From a virus: 23,534 nt of DNA. This document shows positions 1 to 7,928 of the stretch, in pieces. The notes beneath the pieces were generated by a model, which saw nothing but the letters and a program-made list of their open reading frames with translations, had not been told where the DNA came from and searched no databases. The stretch is from positions 1 through 23,534 of the IMG/VR virus record IMGVR_UViG_3300048816_000017. One strand, given 5' to 3'. The translations under genes and the position numbers were made by a program. Each line of letters starts with the position of its first letter. Position 1 is the first letter of the stretch.

Positions 1-11
1 ATACGCTCCAT
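1..11 (-). CDS. start of the next gene, cut by the window edge
   Basis: An ATG on the minus strand at 11-9 lies 11 bases after the TAA of the GNAT-like gene, with a GGGA element a few bases upstream acting as a possible ribosome binding site. Only three full codons are visible, so no product can be named. The call rests on spacing and on the unbroken run of minus-strand genes; it could be a chance ATG. Confidence 0.3.
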
Positions 12-22
12 TTTGTCCCAGC

Positions 23-532
23 TTAGACCCACCTGTCCCAGAGCGCCAGCCGCTGTTCGTGGAACCCAGCTCGCACCAAACCCCCGGCCATCCGCGCTGA
101 GACGTGGCGGGGCATCGCGGCGGTAATACATCGGAACTTTCTGCCCTTCACGAACGCCGCCAGATCTCCGGAAATCTCGGCGAGCGATGCAAGGCCTTCG
201 GGCTTGGCGCCGAGCTTCGTGACATCGACCACGGCCTCGAGGAAGACTCCGTCGACAACCTGACCCCTGTTGTTTTCTGCCACCAGCGCGATCAACACCG
301 GCGATTTGAAGAGGTCGGGGAGCGGGCACTTCGTTCCCAGAACGCGGCGCTTTGCCTTCCACATTCTCTCAATCGAAGACATGTCCTCGGGCAGCGCCAC
401 GCGCCAGGTCAGCCCCAGCGCGGTCGCGCGCCAGTGACGCCACCGCTCCGCGTCCTGGGCTGGTGTGTCAAGAATTTTTACATCGGGAGCTCTTGATGTA
501 AATATTTTCGCCTTTTCTTTAACCGAGGACAT
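23..532 (-). CDS. GNAT-like acetyltransferase-fold phage protein
   Basis: The product has 169 residues. From about residue 35 the sequence reads like a GNAT (GCN5-related N-acetyltransferase) fold: a strand-like WRVALPEDMSSIERMW segment, a PDLF-SPVLIALVAE core, an EAVVDVTKLG strand, then a helix and a C-terminal ARMAGGLVRAGF stretch common at the end of such folds. I do not see a clear acetyl-CoA binding loop (Q/RxxGxG/A), so enzyme activity is uncertain. The ATG at 532 overlaps the end of the fibre-like gene upstream by 14 bases, indicating translational coupling. Earlier in-frame ATGs would overlap that gene much more. Proteins of this type occur at the end of head-tail modules in some phages and prophages; the role is unknown. 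I call the family with moderate confidence and make no claim about the substrate. Confidence 0.6.
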   Translation of the reverse strand: MSSVKEKAKIFTSRAPDVKILDTPAQDAERWRHWRATALGLTWRVALPEDMSSIERMWKAKRRVLGTKCPLPDLFKSPVLIALVAENNRGQVVDGVFLEAVVDVTKLGAKPEGLASLAEISGDLAAFVKGRKFRCITAAMPRHVSARMAGGLVRAGFHEQRLALWDRWV

Positions 533-2336
533 AGACGCTCGCCGTCGCGGAGGCACTCGGATCGCCCACACTCGTTGCCGTGATTGTATGCTCGGCACCC
601 GTGATGGGCGCGCTCGGCGCCGTGTAGAGTCCGGAGCCGCTGATCACCCCGACACTCGAGCTGCCGCCCGCAATTCCATCCACCGCCCAATTAACAAGGA
701 GGCTCGCGTTGTTGAGCACCGTGGCCGTGAACTGCAATCCGCTGCCGCTGTTGATCGTGGCGCTGTTCGGCGTCAGGACAACTTCGGTTGGTGAGGGCAC
801 CGGCGGGGCAGGTGGACCGCCGCCTGGCGCCAGCCGCCAGCAGAAGGCGAGCCAGTTGACGTTTCCCGGCCAGGAGTTCCCGCTGCCGTCCACGTAGGAG
901 AGGGCCACGGTCGTCTCGTTGATGTCGCACTGCGCGACGCCGTGCATATCATTGCCACCGCTCCCAGTGAAACTACCCGGCGTAGCAATCGAGAGCATCT
1001 TGTCGGTGGCGAACCCGCCGGGAATCTGGAAGCTCGAACCGGATGGGATTTGTCCCGCGCCGAACGCGAGATGGTTCCCACCAGCGAGTTGAAAGAGCAG
1101 CCACTTCCCTCCTGTCAATGCGACCAGCGGGATGTTCGAAGCCACGCCAAGCCAATTAGCGTTGCCGCTCCAGGTGGTGGATCCGTCACCGTAGCTGCAT
1201 GCCGCCACGATGGTGCTGCCCGCGCCGGCATTCAGCTGGCAGGTATTGACTCCGTGCGCCGACTTGAACGCCTGCACCCCGTGCGGAGAGCAGACGGAGA
1301 GCAGGTTGGCGGGCACGATCCACGGGCATTCCGGGGGGACCCATACCGTTGCTCCGTCGGGGGTCTGTCCGGAACCTACGGCGATCTGGGCACCGCCGGG
1401 CAGCGTGAACACCACCCAGAAGACGGTGCCATCCGGGCTCGGATACTGCGTCACGTTATTCCCGGCCGGGTCCCATACGATGGCAAAGACGTTGGCGTCC
1501 CCGCTCCAGAGGATCTGCGGGACGCTTTGATCTCCGTACTTCATCAGCACGACGATGGGGTAATCGGGGATCCCGACCGTGCCCGAGGTATCGCTCGGCA
1601 CCGCGATCTCCACGTCCGAGTTCGCTATATCGGCCACGTGGCGGCCGACGTCGACGAATCCGTTTGGACCAGCGAGCGCGGCCATCGCCGAACTGTAGAG
1701 ATTCTCTGGAAGGGTGAAAGTTCCCTCATCCCCGACGAACCCCTCTCCCACCGCCACGAGTTGGTCGCCTGGAAGCGTGAAAACAGCCCACTCCGAATTC
1801 GTCTGTTGCTCGAGAGTTACATCTGAAGGGTTGCTGCTGACCGACTGGCCGCCGTTGGCGTTCTTCCACTGGTTGAAATTCACGCCGTCGTAGCTGGATC
1901 GAAATTGGAAGTAGAAGTTTCCGGTGCCCAGATTGGTCAGCGTCCAGTAGGTCTGCGTCGACCCGCTGTTGCCACCGAAGAGTTGAACGTTGTCATTGAC
2001 TCCGAAACTGGGAGAGGTCGCACAGCGAATCTGGTGGAGAATGGCGGTGACCGTCGCGATGCTGGTGGCGAGGCTTGCGCCCTGGCTTTGCTGCGCCGCC
2101 TGAATCTGGCTTAGCGCGGAAGTCTGACCGGGGTTGAGAATCTGGACGATGTAATTGCCCTTCAGCAGGCTGACAGTCGCGCTGGCCTGGGGGGGGACGT
2201 TCTTCGTCGCCGTGTTCGTAGCGGTCTGGGTGGCCTGCGTTGTGTTGAACAGCGACTGCAGCAGCTCGAGGAGCTGGGCGTTTCCAGCCGCCGCCGCGAG
2301 CAGTTGCTGCTGGTTCGCGTTGAGAACGTTTGCCAT
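519..2336 (-). CDS. fibre-like virion protein with internal repeats and a C-terminal Ig-like domain
   Basis: The product has 605 residues. The N-terminus (1-100) is Gln/Ala/Leu/Thr rich and probably helical. Residues 120-160 form an aromatic beta-rich segment. Three diverged repeats follow at about 183-292, 307-398 and 412-500; each opens with a (V/L)F-LPGG-like strand, continues with A-G-GQ-P-G, and closes with W-GN-NW-like residues (WSGDANVFAIVW, WSGNANWLGV, WPGNVNWLAF). A Pro/Gly hinge at 504-515 leads to a bacterial Ig-like domain (517-604) with the typical LTPNSATINSGSGLQFTATV opening and a SGSGLYTAPSAP loop. This layout suits a surface-exposed tail protein that touches the host or a polysaccharide; that role is inferred. 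The ATG at 2336 lies 7 bases past the stop of the nozzle-like gene. A longer frame upstream exists but overlaps that gene and looks non-coding. Confidence 0.8.
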   Translation of the reverse strand: MANVLNANQQQLLAAAAGNAQLLELLQSLFNTTQATQTATNTATKNVPPQASATVSLLKGNYIVQILNPGQTSALSQIQAAQQSQGASLATSIATVTAILHQIRCATSPSFGVNDNVQLFGGNSGSTQTYWTLTNLGTGNFYFQFRSSYDGVNFNQWKNANGGQSVSSNPSDVTLEQQTNSEWAVFTLPGDQLVAVGEGFVGDEGTFTLPENLYSSAMAALAGPNGFVDVGRHVADIANSDVEIAVPSDTSGTVGIPDYPIVVLMKYGDQSVPQILWSGDANVFAIVWDPAGNNVTQYPSPDGTVFWVVFTLPGGAQIAVGSGQTPDGATVWVPPECPWIVPANLLSVCSPHGVQAFKSAHGVNTCQLNAGAGSTIVAACSYGDGSTTWSGNANWLGVASNIPLVALTGGKWLLFQLAGGNHLAFGAGQIPSGSSFQIPGGFATDKMLSIATPGSFTGSGGNDMHGVAQCDINETTVALSYVDGSGNSWPGNVNWLAFCWRLAPGGGPPAPPVPSPTEVVLTPNSATINSGSGLQFTATVLNNASLLVNWAVDGIAGGSSSVGVISGSGLYTAPSAPITGAEHTITATSVGDPSASATASVYVLG

Positions 2337-2343
2337 TACGCTT

Positions 2344-5112
2344 TTACCCCGGTCGCTGCGCCCACTTCTTGATGATCCGCAACGTTGCCGTGTGCATCTC
2401 AAACCAGTTCCCCGGCACCGCTCCGTTGTCGAAGCCGATCCCCCAGTGTGCGGCGTCGTGCCCAGGCGTGGAACCGAAGTCGCGCTGCGTCTCTGCGGCC
2501 TGGAGCACCCACGTTCGTCCGGGCGCCGAGAGCGGGTATTTGCGCCCCGTCTTCTGGAATTTGTCGTCGACGGCATACACGTTGATCGGCCCGTTGCCAA
2601 TCGCCGAGCAGCTCGCGCCGACCAGGCCAAAGACGTTCAGGGCCGGGTTGGGGCCAGGCACCCCGATCCACTGTTCCAGATAGCCAACCGGATTCGAGTT
2701 ATAGTCTTCATCGAAGTACTGGTTGTCGGTAGCCGTTTTGATGCTGCCGTCCGCGTGCGCCACGATCAGTTCATTGTTAATATCCACCCCAGCCTGCTGT
2801 GCCTCCGCCTGCGAGCGCTGTGGAACGTAGAGCATGTCGGCGGGTGTGATGTCATCGATCGACCACTTGCGGCCTTCTGGGTTTGGAATGAGCTTTCCCA
2901 GCCGCGTTGAGAACACGACAGGGTCACCGACGCCGAAGAAGTAATCGAGCGTGAAGACCAAGTTGGGTTCAGTGGCAGCGCCCGTCGGAACTGCGATCCG
3001 AATCTGCCGGCGTTTTTGGTCGATCTTCACCACGATCCGGTTGCCGAGCGCCCAGTTGATCTGGTCCCACCACTGGACAATTTCCCGGCTGATCAATTTC
3101 GGAGCTGTTCCTTCGTAGAGATAGAGGCCGGAGCGGTGCGCCCAGACAGCGAACTGGCTGTTGTCCTCGACGGAAACGTCGATGGCCTTTGCGCCCACGG
3201 GGCCGTTCCCGCGCCAGAGTTCGTTGGCCGGCCAGCCGTTCGGATCCCCGTCGTTTGAATTGATTACGTGTCCAGAATTCTCCTTGAACGCGATGCCGAT
3301 GTTGCGAACCTCTCGATAGCAAATGACCCGATCTCCGTCATTCACGGCTACATCGATATTCGATCCGGGGATGCGGACGGCCTGCGGGTCCTCCAGGTCG
3401 GAAACCAGCAGCGTGCTCGGATAACCCTCCGCTCCGGAATAAACGACTGACTGAAGAGTCTTGGAGTAGTAGGCATCGACGAACGGGGGTACAAGGATGC
3501 GATTCGCGTAGTTAGTAACATCCGATGCTCCCGGCAGGTAAGTGTCGGTGACGTTGAATGCTGTCGTGACTGTGGTGTTGTTCGGTATCCGTGTGGCGGA
3601 GATATTGATATTCGCCTGGTTGAAGCCTGGGCTTTCCGTGTCCGCCTGATCGACGTAGGTATAGGGGCCGGCGGCGGAGGCGCCTGCGACGGTGAAGGCG
3701 TAGACGTTGGCTTCGCAGTTGTAAGGACCCAGCGCCCCGCGGATCAGCGTGATCACTTGACCGGCTTGGGTCACATTGATACGCACAGGCGTCGAGTTCG
3801 TCCAACCCGTCTGGTAGTCGGTGCGCGTTTCGAAGAGCTGGATTATGTAGCGCACTCCGGTATCGACATTGCCGGGGGTGAGAGAGAGCACAGCAGTATT
3901 GATGATCGGCAGTTCCTGCCCGGTCGGATATCCGGAGATCGTGACATTCGCTCCCGGATTGAACGGACCGCCCGCAACCTGCGCGTAGAAGGTGGGGTCG
4001 GTGATCTGCTCCGGATCCGGCGTTCCGGGCACGATGAGGGCGTAGAGGTTCAACTGCGTCGCGCCGAACTGGGCCCCCAGCACACCGCCGGTTCCAAAGA
4101 TGGCTGCAATGGCGGGCAGCGTCACCGTGAGATCGACTGGCCCACCCGTGGTGTTCATCCACACCAGCATGCGGGTTGGATCGAGCTGACCGGTGTTGCT
4201 TCCGAGCGAAGCAACCAGTTCGTTGATGCCCTCGCCCTGCTCGTTCAACATGGTGCACGCGAGATAGACGGTCGCGCCCTCTACGATCGGGGATAGCGCG
4301 TCGGGAGCCGTGGTCGGCGTGTTGGGAGCAGCCGGGTCCGGGAGCCCAGTGAGCGCAATGGGTGTACACTCCTGCCACTTGGCGGTGCCGTCGTTCACCT
4401 GGCCGTCGATGACGGGGGGCCACGCCGGCTGGGTGTTGTGGCCAGCGTTATCAGCTGCGGTGATGCCCGGCTGGATGCACTGGTAGAGGAATCCGGTTTG
4501 TAGTGGCACCCACGTCCCCTGGTAATCGATGATCCCGTAGTTTTGCCACTGGCTCGGGCTTACCACCTGACCCACGCGCACGCGCAGACTCGGCTCCCAC
4601 GCGAATCCGAAGGGCTGGTCGGAAATCTGGTCGATGATGCCCTGTTCTGGATCGTAGATGAGACCGGGCGCAAGACCGACCACGAGGTCCGTGATCCCGA
4701 TGATCCCCATATTCGCCGCTTGATTGATAGTGGGGCTGGCTCCAGGGGTGAGCGTTAGATTGGCTTGAGCGAGGAAGGCTGGCGTCGTGAGTTGCTTCTT
4801 CGTGCCCTGCAGGAAGGGAGCGACGGACCACACGTTGCCGTCGTTCTGCGTGTAGCCCAGCAGTTCGATGATTTCCTGGTTGGTCGCGTCGGGAGCGAGG
4901 AAGCGGATGGCGCCGATGCCGCTGACCGGGTTGTTCTGCGCGCCTAACTGGAGCCGGGTGGTCAGGCCAAAGCGGCAGCCGACCGATTCGATTTTGTAAC
5001 GGCCGTTGCGAACAACCTGCGCCATGCCGAGGGGCAACTGCGTCGGGTCGTCGTCCTGATCCAGCGAGCCGAACCTGGGGATGAGCTGCGGAGTTGACCC
5101 CTCAAAGTTCAC
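2344..5112 (-). CDS. large tail protein, putative nozzle/hub
   Basis: The product has 922 residues, almost entirely beta-rich, without signal peptide or membrane segment. I chose GTG at 5112: it lies 5 bases after the stop of the previous gene and starts VNFEGSTPQLIPRFGSLDQ, where the protein-like sequence begins. The upstream extension would run over the previous gene. From about residue 673 there is a WWDQINW-NRIVVKIDQKRRQIRIAVPTG segment followed by FTLDYFFG and GRKWSIDDI. Similar layouts occur in long tail-tube or nozzle-like proteins of short-tailed phages, where a beta-propeller-like region plugs or extends the tail. The placement after capsid and connector genes and before the fibre supports a tail role. 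The exact family is not certain; a tail-fibre or hub protein is the main alternative. Confidence 0.75.
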   Translation of the reverse strand: MNFEGSTPQLIPRFGSLDQDDDPTQLPLGMAQVVRNGRYKIESVGCRFGLTTRLQLGAQNNPVSGIGAIRFLAPDATNQEIIELLGYTQNDGNVWSVAPFLQGTKKQLTTPAFLAQANLTLTPGASPTINQAANMGIIGITDLVVGLAPGLIYDPEQGIIDQISDQPFGFAWEPSLRVRVGQVVSPSQWQNYGIIDYQGTWVPLQTGFLYQCIQPGITAADNAGHNTQPAWPPVIDGQVNDGTAKWQECTPIALTGLPDPAAPNTPTTAPDALSPIVEGATVYLACTMLNEQGEGINELVASLGSNTGQLDPTRMLVWMNTTGGPVDLTVTLPAIAAIFGTGGVLGAQFGATQLNLYALIVPGTPDPEQITDPTFYAQVAGGPFNPGANVTISGYPTGQELPIINTAVLSLTPGNVDTGVRYIIQLFETRTDYQTGWTNSTPVRINVTQAGQVITLIRGALGPYNCEANVYAFTVAGASAAGPYTYVDQADTESPGFNQANINISATRIPNNTTVTTAFNVTDTYLPGASDVTNYANRILVPPFVDAYYSKTLQSVVYSGAEGYPSTLLVSDLEDPQAVRIPGSNIDVAVNDGDRVICYREVRNIGIAFKENSGHVINSNDGDPNGWPANELWRGNGPVGAKAIDVSVEDNSQFAVWAHRSGLYLYEGTAPKLISREIVQWWDQINWALGNRIVVKIDQKRRQIRIAVPTGAATEPNLVFTLDYFFGVGDPVVFSTRLGKLIPNPEGRKWSIDDITPADMLYVPQRSQAEAQQAGVDINNELIVAHADGSIKTATDNQYFDEDYNSNPVGYLEQWIGVPGPNPALNVFGLVGASCSAIGNGPINVYAVDDKFQKTGRKYPLSAPGRTWVLQAAETQRDFGSTPGHDAAHWGIGFDNGAVPGNWFEMHTATLRIIKKWAQRPG

Positions 5113-5117
5113 CTGGG

Positions 5118-5870
5118 CTACATCCCGGCGTACATCTTCACCGACAGTGCGAGGAGCAGCGTGTCCGCCTGGAGGGCAGCGGGATACGCTGCCGCCGCTA
5201 GTTCCGTGCCATCTGCCGAGAAGAACTTCACTGCGCAGGTTTGGAGCTGCGGTTGGCCGTTGATCCCAGCCGCCCACTCCTGCACCGTGCTCGCCGTGAC
5301 AGAGAGAGTTTCGCCTGCGGAGCCGCCAGCAGTGGGGGTGATGCTGACCACGCCAGCCGCCACGGTAACGGTGTAGGTGGAACCGGTCGTTGCGCCGAGC
5401 GAGGCGTTGAGCGCGGCGGTGAGCGCCGCGGCGGCGGCGGTGACGGTCGAGGCGATTGCACTGGAGAGCCCGCTGTAGGTTGCAAGGTTCACGACCTGAG
5501 TGCCAGCATGGGTGCCCCCAGCGGAGTTGATCTCGATACTTCCCGAAAGCGTGTCTCCGACGGTCGTGGTGAACTTCAGCGCTGTACCGACGCCCCCTGG
5601 CTGGGTGAAGGCGGTGGTCAGGAAGGGGGTTCGCGCGCCACCTTTCGATGGAATGTACTCAGCGGTGTAGCCGCCTGGGGCATTGCAGGCGATCCACTCA
5701 GTAGGGACCTTCCCGAAAGAGCCGCCCTGAAGAGCGTGGGGGTTGGCCGCTTGCGTGAGATCGAGTGGGTCTCCGCCCGGCACATAGTTGCCGCTCACGT
5801 TGATACCGAGGATGGTTGTTCTGCGGCGCCGGCTGATGTCGACGGCGTTGACTGTGGATGCGAGTGACAT
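5118..5870 (-). CDS. putative virion structural protein
   Basis: The product has 250 residues. It starts MSLASTVNAVDISRRRRTTI, then a Gly/Pro/Asn-rich region, then a long Ala/Thr/Ser/Val-rich middle (about 110-195) that alternates like a beta-sandwich or repeat domain, and ends in ALSVKMYAGM. There is no signal peptide or membrane helix. The start ATG has a strong AGGAGG about 9 bases upstream. It is the first gene of the tail unit, with two copies of the 16-bp promoter-like motif upstream, and is followed after 5 bases by the nozzle-like gene. A decoration, tail or adaptor protein are all possible; I do not recognise the family. Confidence 0.7.
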   Translation of the reverse strand: MSLASTVNAVDISRRRRTTILGINVSGNYVPGGDPLDLTQAANPHALQGGSFGKVPTEWIACNAPGGYTAEYIPSKGGARTPFLTTAFTQPGGVGTALKFTTTVGDTLSGSIEINSAGGTHAGTQVVNLATYSGLSSAIASTVTAAAAALTAALNASLGATTGSTYTVTVAAGVVSITPTAGGSAGETLSVTASTVQEWAAGINGQPQLQTCAVKFFSADGTELAAAAYPAALQADTLLLALSVKMYAGM

Positions 5871-5939
5871 GGGATGGTTCCTCCTGCGCGCGGTGCTGCC
5901 GCGGGTTCAGAATTTCGGGCGGGATGCGTCCGACGGCGG

Positions 5940-5955
5940 AGAGATTAGCATTTCC
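5940..5955 (-). promoter_or_regulatory. 16-bp repeated promoter-like motif, copy A
   Basis: Minus-strand GGAAATGCTAATCTCT, identical to four other copies. TGCTAATCT fits an extended -10 (TGn followed by T, A and final T of the hexamer). The predicted start of transcription is near 5935, giving a leader of about 65 bases before the gene at 5870, which has its own strong SD. The ATG inside the motif opens a 14-codon frame (5951-5907, MLISPPSDASRPKF) without an SD. That frame would lie mostly upstream of the predicted start site. Confidence 0.6.
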
Positions 5956-6049
5956 GGGAATCGAGGGCTGCGGCCCGGGTACCTGGGCAGCGTTGCTGCG
6001 TCGCCATGTACGGAGGTCCCGACGCAACGCGACCGAGATGTACACGGAC

Positions 6050-6078
6050 AGCCTACGGTGTCCCAATCACCGTAGGCT
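6050..6078 (-). terminator. perfect 11-bp hairpin, possible terminator or attenuator
   Basis: Plus-strand GCCTACGGTG (6051-6060) and CACCGTAGGC (6068-6077) are exact inverted repeats with a 7-base loop, extended by an A-T pair at 6050/6078. It sits between promoter-like copies B and A. There is no T-run after the stem on either strand, so an intrinsic terminator of the classical kind is not shown. A U-tail-less terminator, an attenuator or a protein-binding site would also fit. Confidence 0.5.
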
Positions 6079-6111
6079 TCATCCATGTTGCACAGGAGCT
6101 TTGCTGTCCTT

Positions 6112-6127
6112 AGAGATTAGCATTTCC
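6112..6127 (-). promoter_or_regulatory. 16-bp repeated promoter-like motif, copy B
   Basis: Identical 16-mer, 172 bases upstream of copy A. With a start near 6107, a transcript reaching the end of the hairpin at 6050 would be about 58 bases long. The ATG in the motif opens a 14-codon frame (6123-6079, MLISKDSKAPVQHG) whose stop abuts the hairpin exactly, so a leader peptide is the competing reading. Confidence 0.6.
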
Positions 6128-6393
6128 GGTGAGCGTGCCTTAAAATGGCGCTGCTGCCGGAGTCGAAAGCACCTGTGATCGACGGATCGCCAAGGGCTGG
6201 AGTCATCGGACTGGATTAACCTAGCAGAATCCCGATGTCGGCGCGGGCCGATATTGCAGCAGAGCGACCGCTTTCGGTACCGGGGGCGTGATCGAATCGG
6301 GGAGCAAGATCGTGGGCGGTGAACCAACCTCCGGTTAGCCCCTAAGACGGGTAGCATGATCCCGGTACGGAATCCGGGTCGCCCACCGCTCCA
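6128..6393. other. gene-free stretch with secondary structure
   Basis: This is the upstream part of the 523-base gap between the small membrane protein (stop 6394) and the virion gene starting at 5870. I see no convincing gene. It holds a small hairpin at 6238-6251 (TCGGC/GCCGA with a GCGG loop) and most of the cloverleaf-like element listed separately. Open frames across it are Arg-rich and look non-coding. Confidence 0.5.
6301..6392. ncRNA. cloverleaf-like structured element, tRNA-like but not canonical
   Basis: A 7-bp closing stem (GTGGGCG 6312-6318 with CGCCCAC 6380-6386) encloses three hairpins: AACC/GGTT (6322-6336), a 4-bp arm including one G-T pair with a 7-base loop CTAAGAC (6338-6352), and CCCGG/CCGGG (6361-6378). 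An outer GGAGC/GCTCC pairing (6301-6305 with 6388-6392) extends it. On the plus strand the middle loop has T and A where a tRNA has U33 and purine 37 (anticodon would be AAG), and the last arm resembles a T-arm with one substitution and one extra base. The D-arm lacks the GG and A14 of real tRNAs and there is no CCA. It begins 2 bases past a stop codon on the minus strand, so it may instead be a 3' UTR structure of unit 3. The strand is unresolved. Confidence 0.35.
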
Positions 6394-6594
6394 TTACCAG
6401 CGGTAGTGGTGCGACCCGATACTCTGGCAGCCAGCGGGGAACATACCCAGCAGGTAGCAGACCAGCAGGATCAGCAGAATGCCGCCGATGCCGATTCCAA
6501 AGCCACCGCCCATGCCCCAGCGGTTGCCACCCCAATAACCACAACCGCCGCCGAAGAGCATAACCAGAACGATGACCAGGATAATAACTCCCAT
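6394..6594 (-). CDS. small Gly-rich membrane protein, DUF3309-like
   Basis: The product has 66 residues: a hydrophobic segment at 2-15 (GVIILVIVLVMLFGG), a Gly/Trp-rich loop (GYWGGNRWGMGGGFGIGIGG), a second hydrophobic segment at about 38-52 (ILLILLVCYLLGMF) and a short tail. The two-segment, Gly-rich layout resembles small DUF3309-type proteins. The start ATG has an AAGGAA site 7 bases upstream and follows the previous stop by 16 bases. It is the last gene of the capsid unit. A holin is conceivable because of size and topology, but the endolysin is far away; I make no functional claim. Confidence 0.75.
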   Translation of the reverse strand: MGVIILVIVLVMLFGGGCGYWGGNRWGMGGGFGIGIGGILLILLVCYLLGMFPAGCQSIGSHHYRW

Positions 6595-6610
6595 TGTGTG
6601 TTCCTTTCCC

Positions 6611-7216
6611 TTACTCGCCCATCAGGGCCTTGATAATTTGCTCCAGACCGGGTTCGTATCCCAATTGAGTTCGGAGGGTCTCCCCGATCTTTTCCAGCGC
6701 CGTCGCAGTTCCCTGCGCCGACGGATCGCTAATTCCTTCATGCAGCGAAGCGAACGCCATCCCCTCTGCAAGCGAGACTCCCTCCACAAGCTGCATTTGC
6801 ATCCCGTTTAACGGTGCAGCCATAGGGAAGAGAACACGCGTGGGGTCCTTCAGTGCGGCTAAAGCCTTCGCAAACGCCGCTTCGATGTTGCGCACGGGCC
6901 CGCGGAGGCGGATGTGCGCCATTGCGCAACCACATGGGTAGAGGGACGCTTGAGACTCTTCGGATGGGAACGGAAAATTTAGATAGATAAAGCAGTCGGA
7001 TTTTATCGTTCGGAAGGGGGGGGCACGACGCAATATCGTTCCGAAGGTGTGGCCAGGACGCAGGAGAAACGCGGCCATATCTCTGGTCGCATGGGCTGGC
7101 GGCACTATGTGCGGGAACACAATGTGACCCATCCAGCGCCAGAATTCGAATCCCGTGGCATCAGATCCGCTTTCCGTCAACAACTCCCGCAGGGTTGCTT
7201 CGATCGCCTCGCGCAT
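6611..7216 (-). CDS. hypothetical phage protein in the head-tail module
   Basis: The product has 201 residues from the ATG at 7216, which has GGAG 9 bases upstream. An ATG at 7234 (6 residues longer) lies 1 base past the previous stop but has no SD. The sequence is soluble: an N-terminal helix (REAIEATLRELLTESG), a Trp/Phe-rich FEFWRWMGHIVFPHI segment, a Cys pair in YPCGCAMAHIRL, and a helical C-terminus. I do not recognise a family. A run of eight C on the coding strand (in the codons for RRAPPF, near 7016-7023) is a slippage risk, but the frame continues sensibly on both sides. It sits after the connector-like gene, so tail assembly or head completion is possible. Confidence 0.7.
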   Translation of the reverse strand: MREAIEATLRELLTESGSDATGFEFWRWMGHIVFPHIVPPAHATRDMAAFLLRPGHTFGTILRRAPPFRTIKSDCFIYLNFPFPSEESQASLYPCGCAMAHIRLRGPVRNIEAAFAKALAALKDPTRVLFPMAAPLNGMQMQLVEGVSLAEGMAFASLHEGISDPSAQGTATALEKIGETLRTQLGYEPGLEQIIKALMGE

Positions 7217-7235
7217 CGGCTGCATCTCCTTCATG

Positions 7236-7928
7236 CTACGCCGAGGGTGGTGTCGGCATCCCCATGGGCCATGTCCGCCGGTGGATCGGTCGCGGGCTCC
7301 GCAATTTCGACTGGCTGTTCATCACCACCAGCTTACAGAACATCAGCCACGCTTCCTTCGCCTTGGTCTCGGCCTTCTTCTGCAGCGTCCCCATGCCGTT
7401 CTGCAGCGACGCCACGTAGGCCGCAACGCGGGGGGCCAGGATGTGGCCCGTCCCCCGAATCACGCCCTGCGCCGGGTCGTAGATGTTCGTCGAAGTAGCG
7501 TCGAAGTAGATGCGCGCGGTGATCGGCACCGAGCTGGGGGTGACCTGAAGCGAACCTTGCTGGAAGGTCCACTCGAAGAAGCCGATGGAGCCAATGCCCA
7601 CGTCGTCGAGCTCGTCAACGTAACTGCTCTGAATGTAGGAGGTGTCCGGTTGCCCCTGCTGTTTCCAGTCCACCCGCTTGGGCAGCTTCATGCTCTGGAG
7701 CGCCTGCCCGTCGGCAAGCAGGTAGCTGAGGTCGGTCACGTTCGCATTGACATTGACGATGGCGATGTGCTCGACGTACTCCATCCCCAGCACTTCGAGC
7801 TGGACGTCCATCTCGTCGTATTCCTGGTCGATGAAGGGCGTCAGGTAGGCACCGGAGAAGCGCGAATTCGAAGGATCATCGAGCAGCGCTCCGACCCTCC
7901 GAAAGATGTCCTGTACGTCGTCGAGCAA
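7236..7928 (-). CDS. putative head-tail connector/adaptor protein
   Basis: The product has 230 residues and starts at TTG 7928 with GGAGG 6 bases upstream. The N-terminus (LDDVQDIFRRVGALLDDPSNSRFSGAYL followed by PFIDQEYDEMDVQLE) is typical in style of small podovirus adaptor or gp4-like proteins that bind under the portal: helices, then an acidic stretch, then beta-rich YVEHIAIVNV and SYLLADGQ. The middle includes LPKRVDWKQQG and FFEWTFQQGSLQV; the C-terminal 40 residues are basic and probably disordered. Position after the capsid gene and before the tail genes supports the call. A tail completion protein is the alternative. Confidence 0.65.
   Translation of the reverse strand: MLDDVQDIFRRVGALLDDPSNSRFSGAYLTPFIDQEYDEMDVQLEVLGMEYVEHIAIVNVNANVTDLSYLLADGQALQSMKLPKRVDWKQQGQPDTSYIQSSYVDELDDVGIGSIGFFEWTFQQGSLQVTPSSVPITARIYFDATSTNIYDPAQGVIRGTGHILAPRVAAYVASLQNGMGTLQKKAETKAKEAWLMFCKLVVMNSQSKLRSPRPIHRRTWPMGMPTPPSA

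Noticed and set aside
942-1826. 294-residue plus-strand open frame opposite the repeat fibre gene
   Set aside because: Shadow of the minus-strand gene; composition and lack of motifs argue against coding.
6079-6357. 92-residue minus-strand frame across the gap
   Set aside because: Arg/Ser/His-rich, no SD, overlaps the cloverleaf element and ends at the hairpin; more likely non-coding.
6301-6392. Canonical tRNA gene
   Set aside because: D-arm lacks conserved A14 and GG, the anticodon stem has a mismatch at its base, the T-loop has one extra base and there is no CCA; kept only as a tRNA-like structure.
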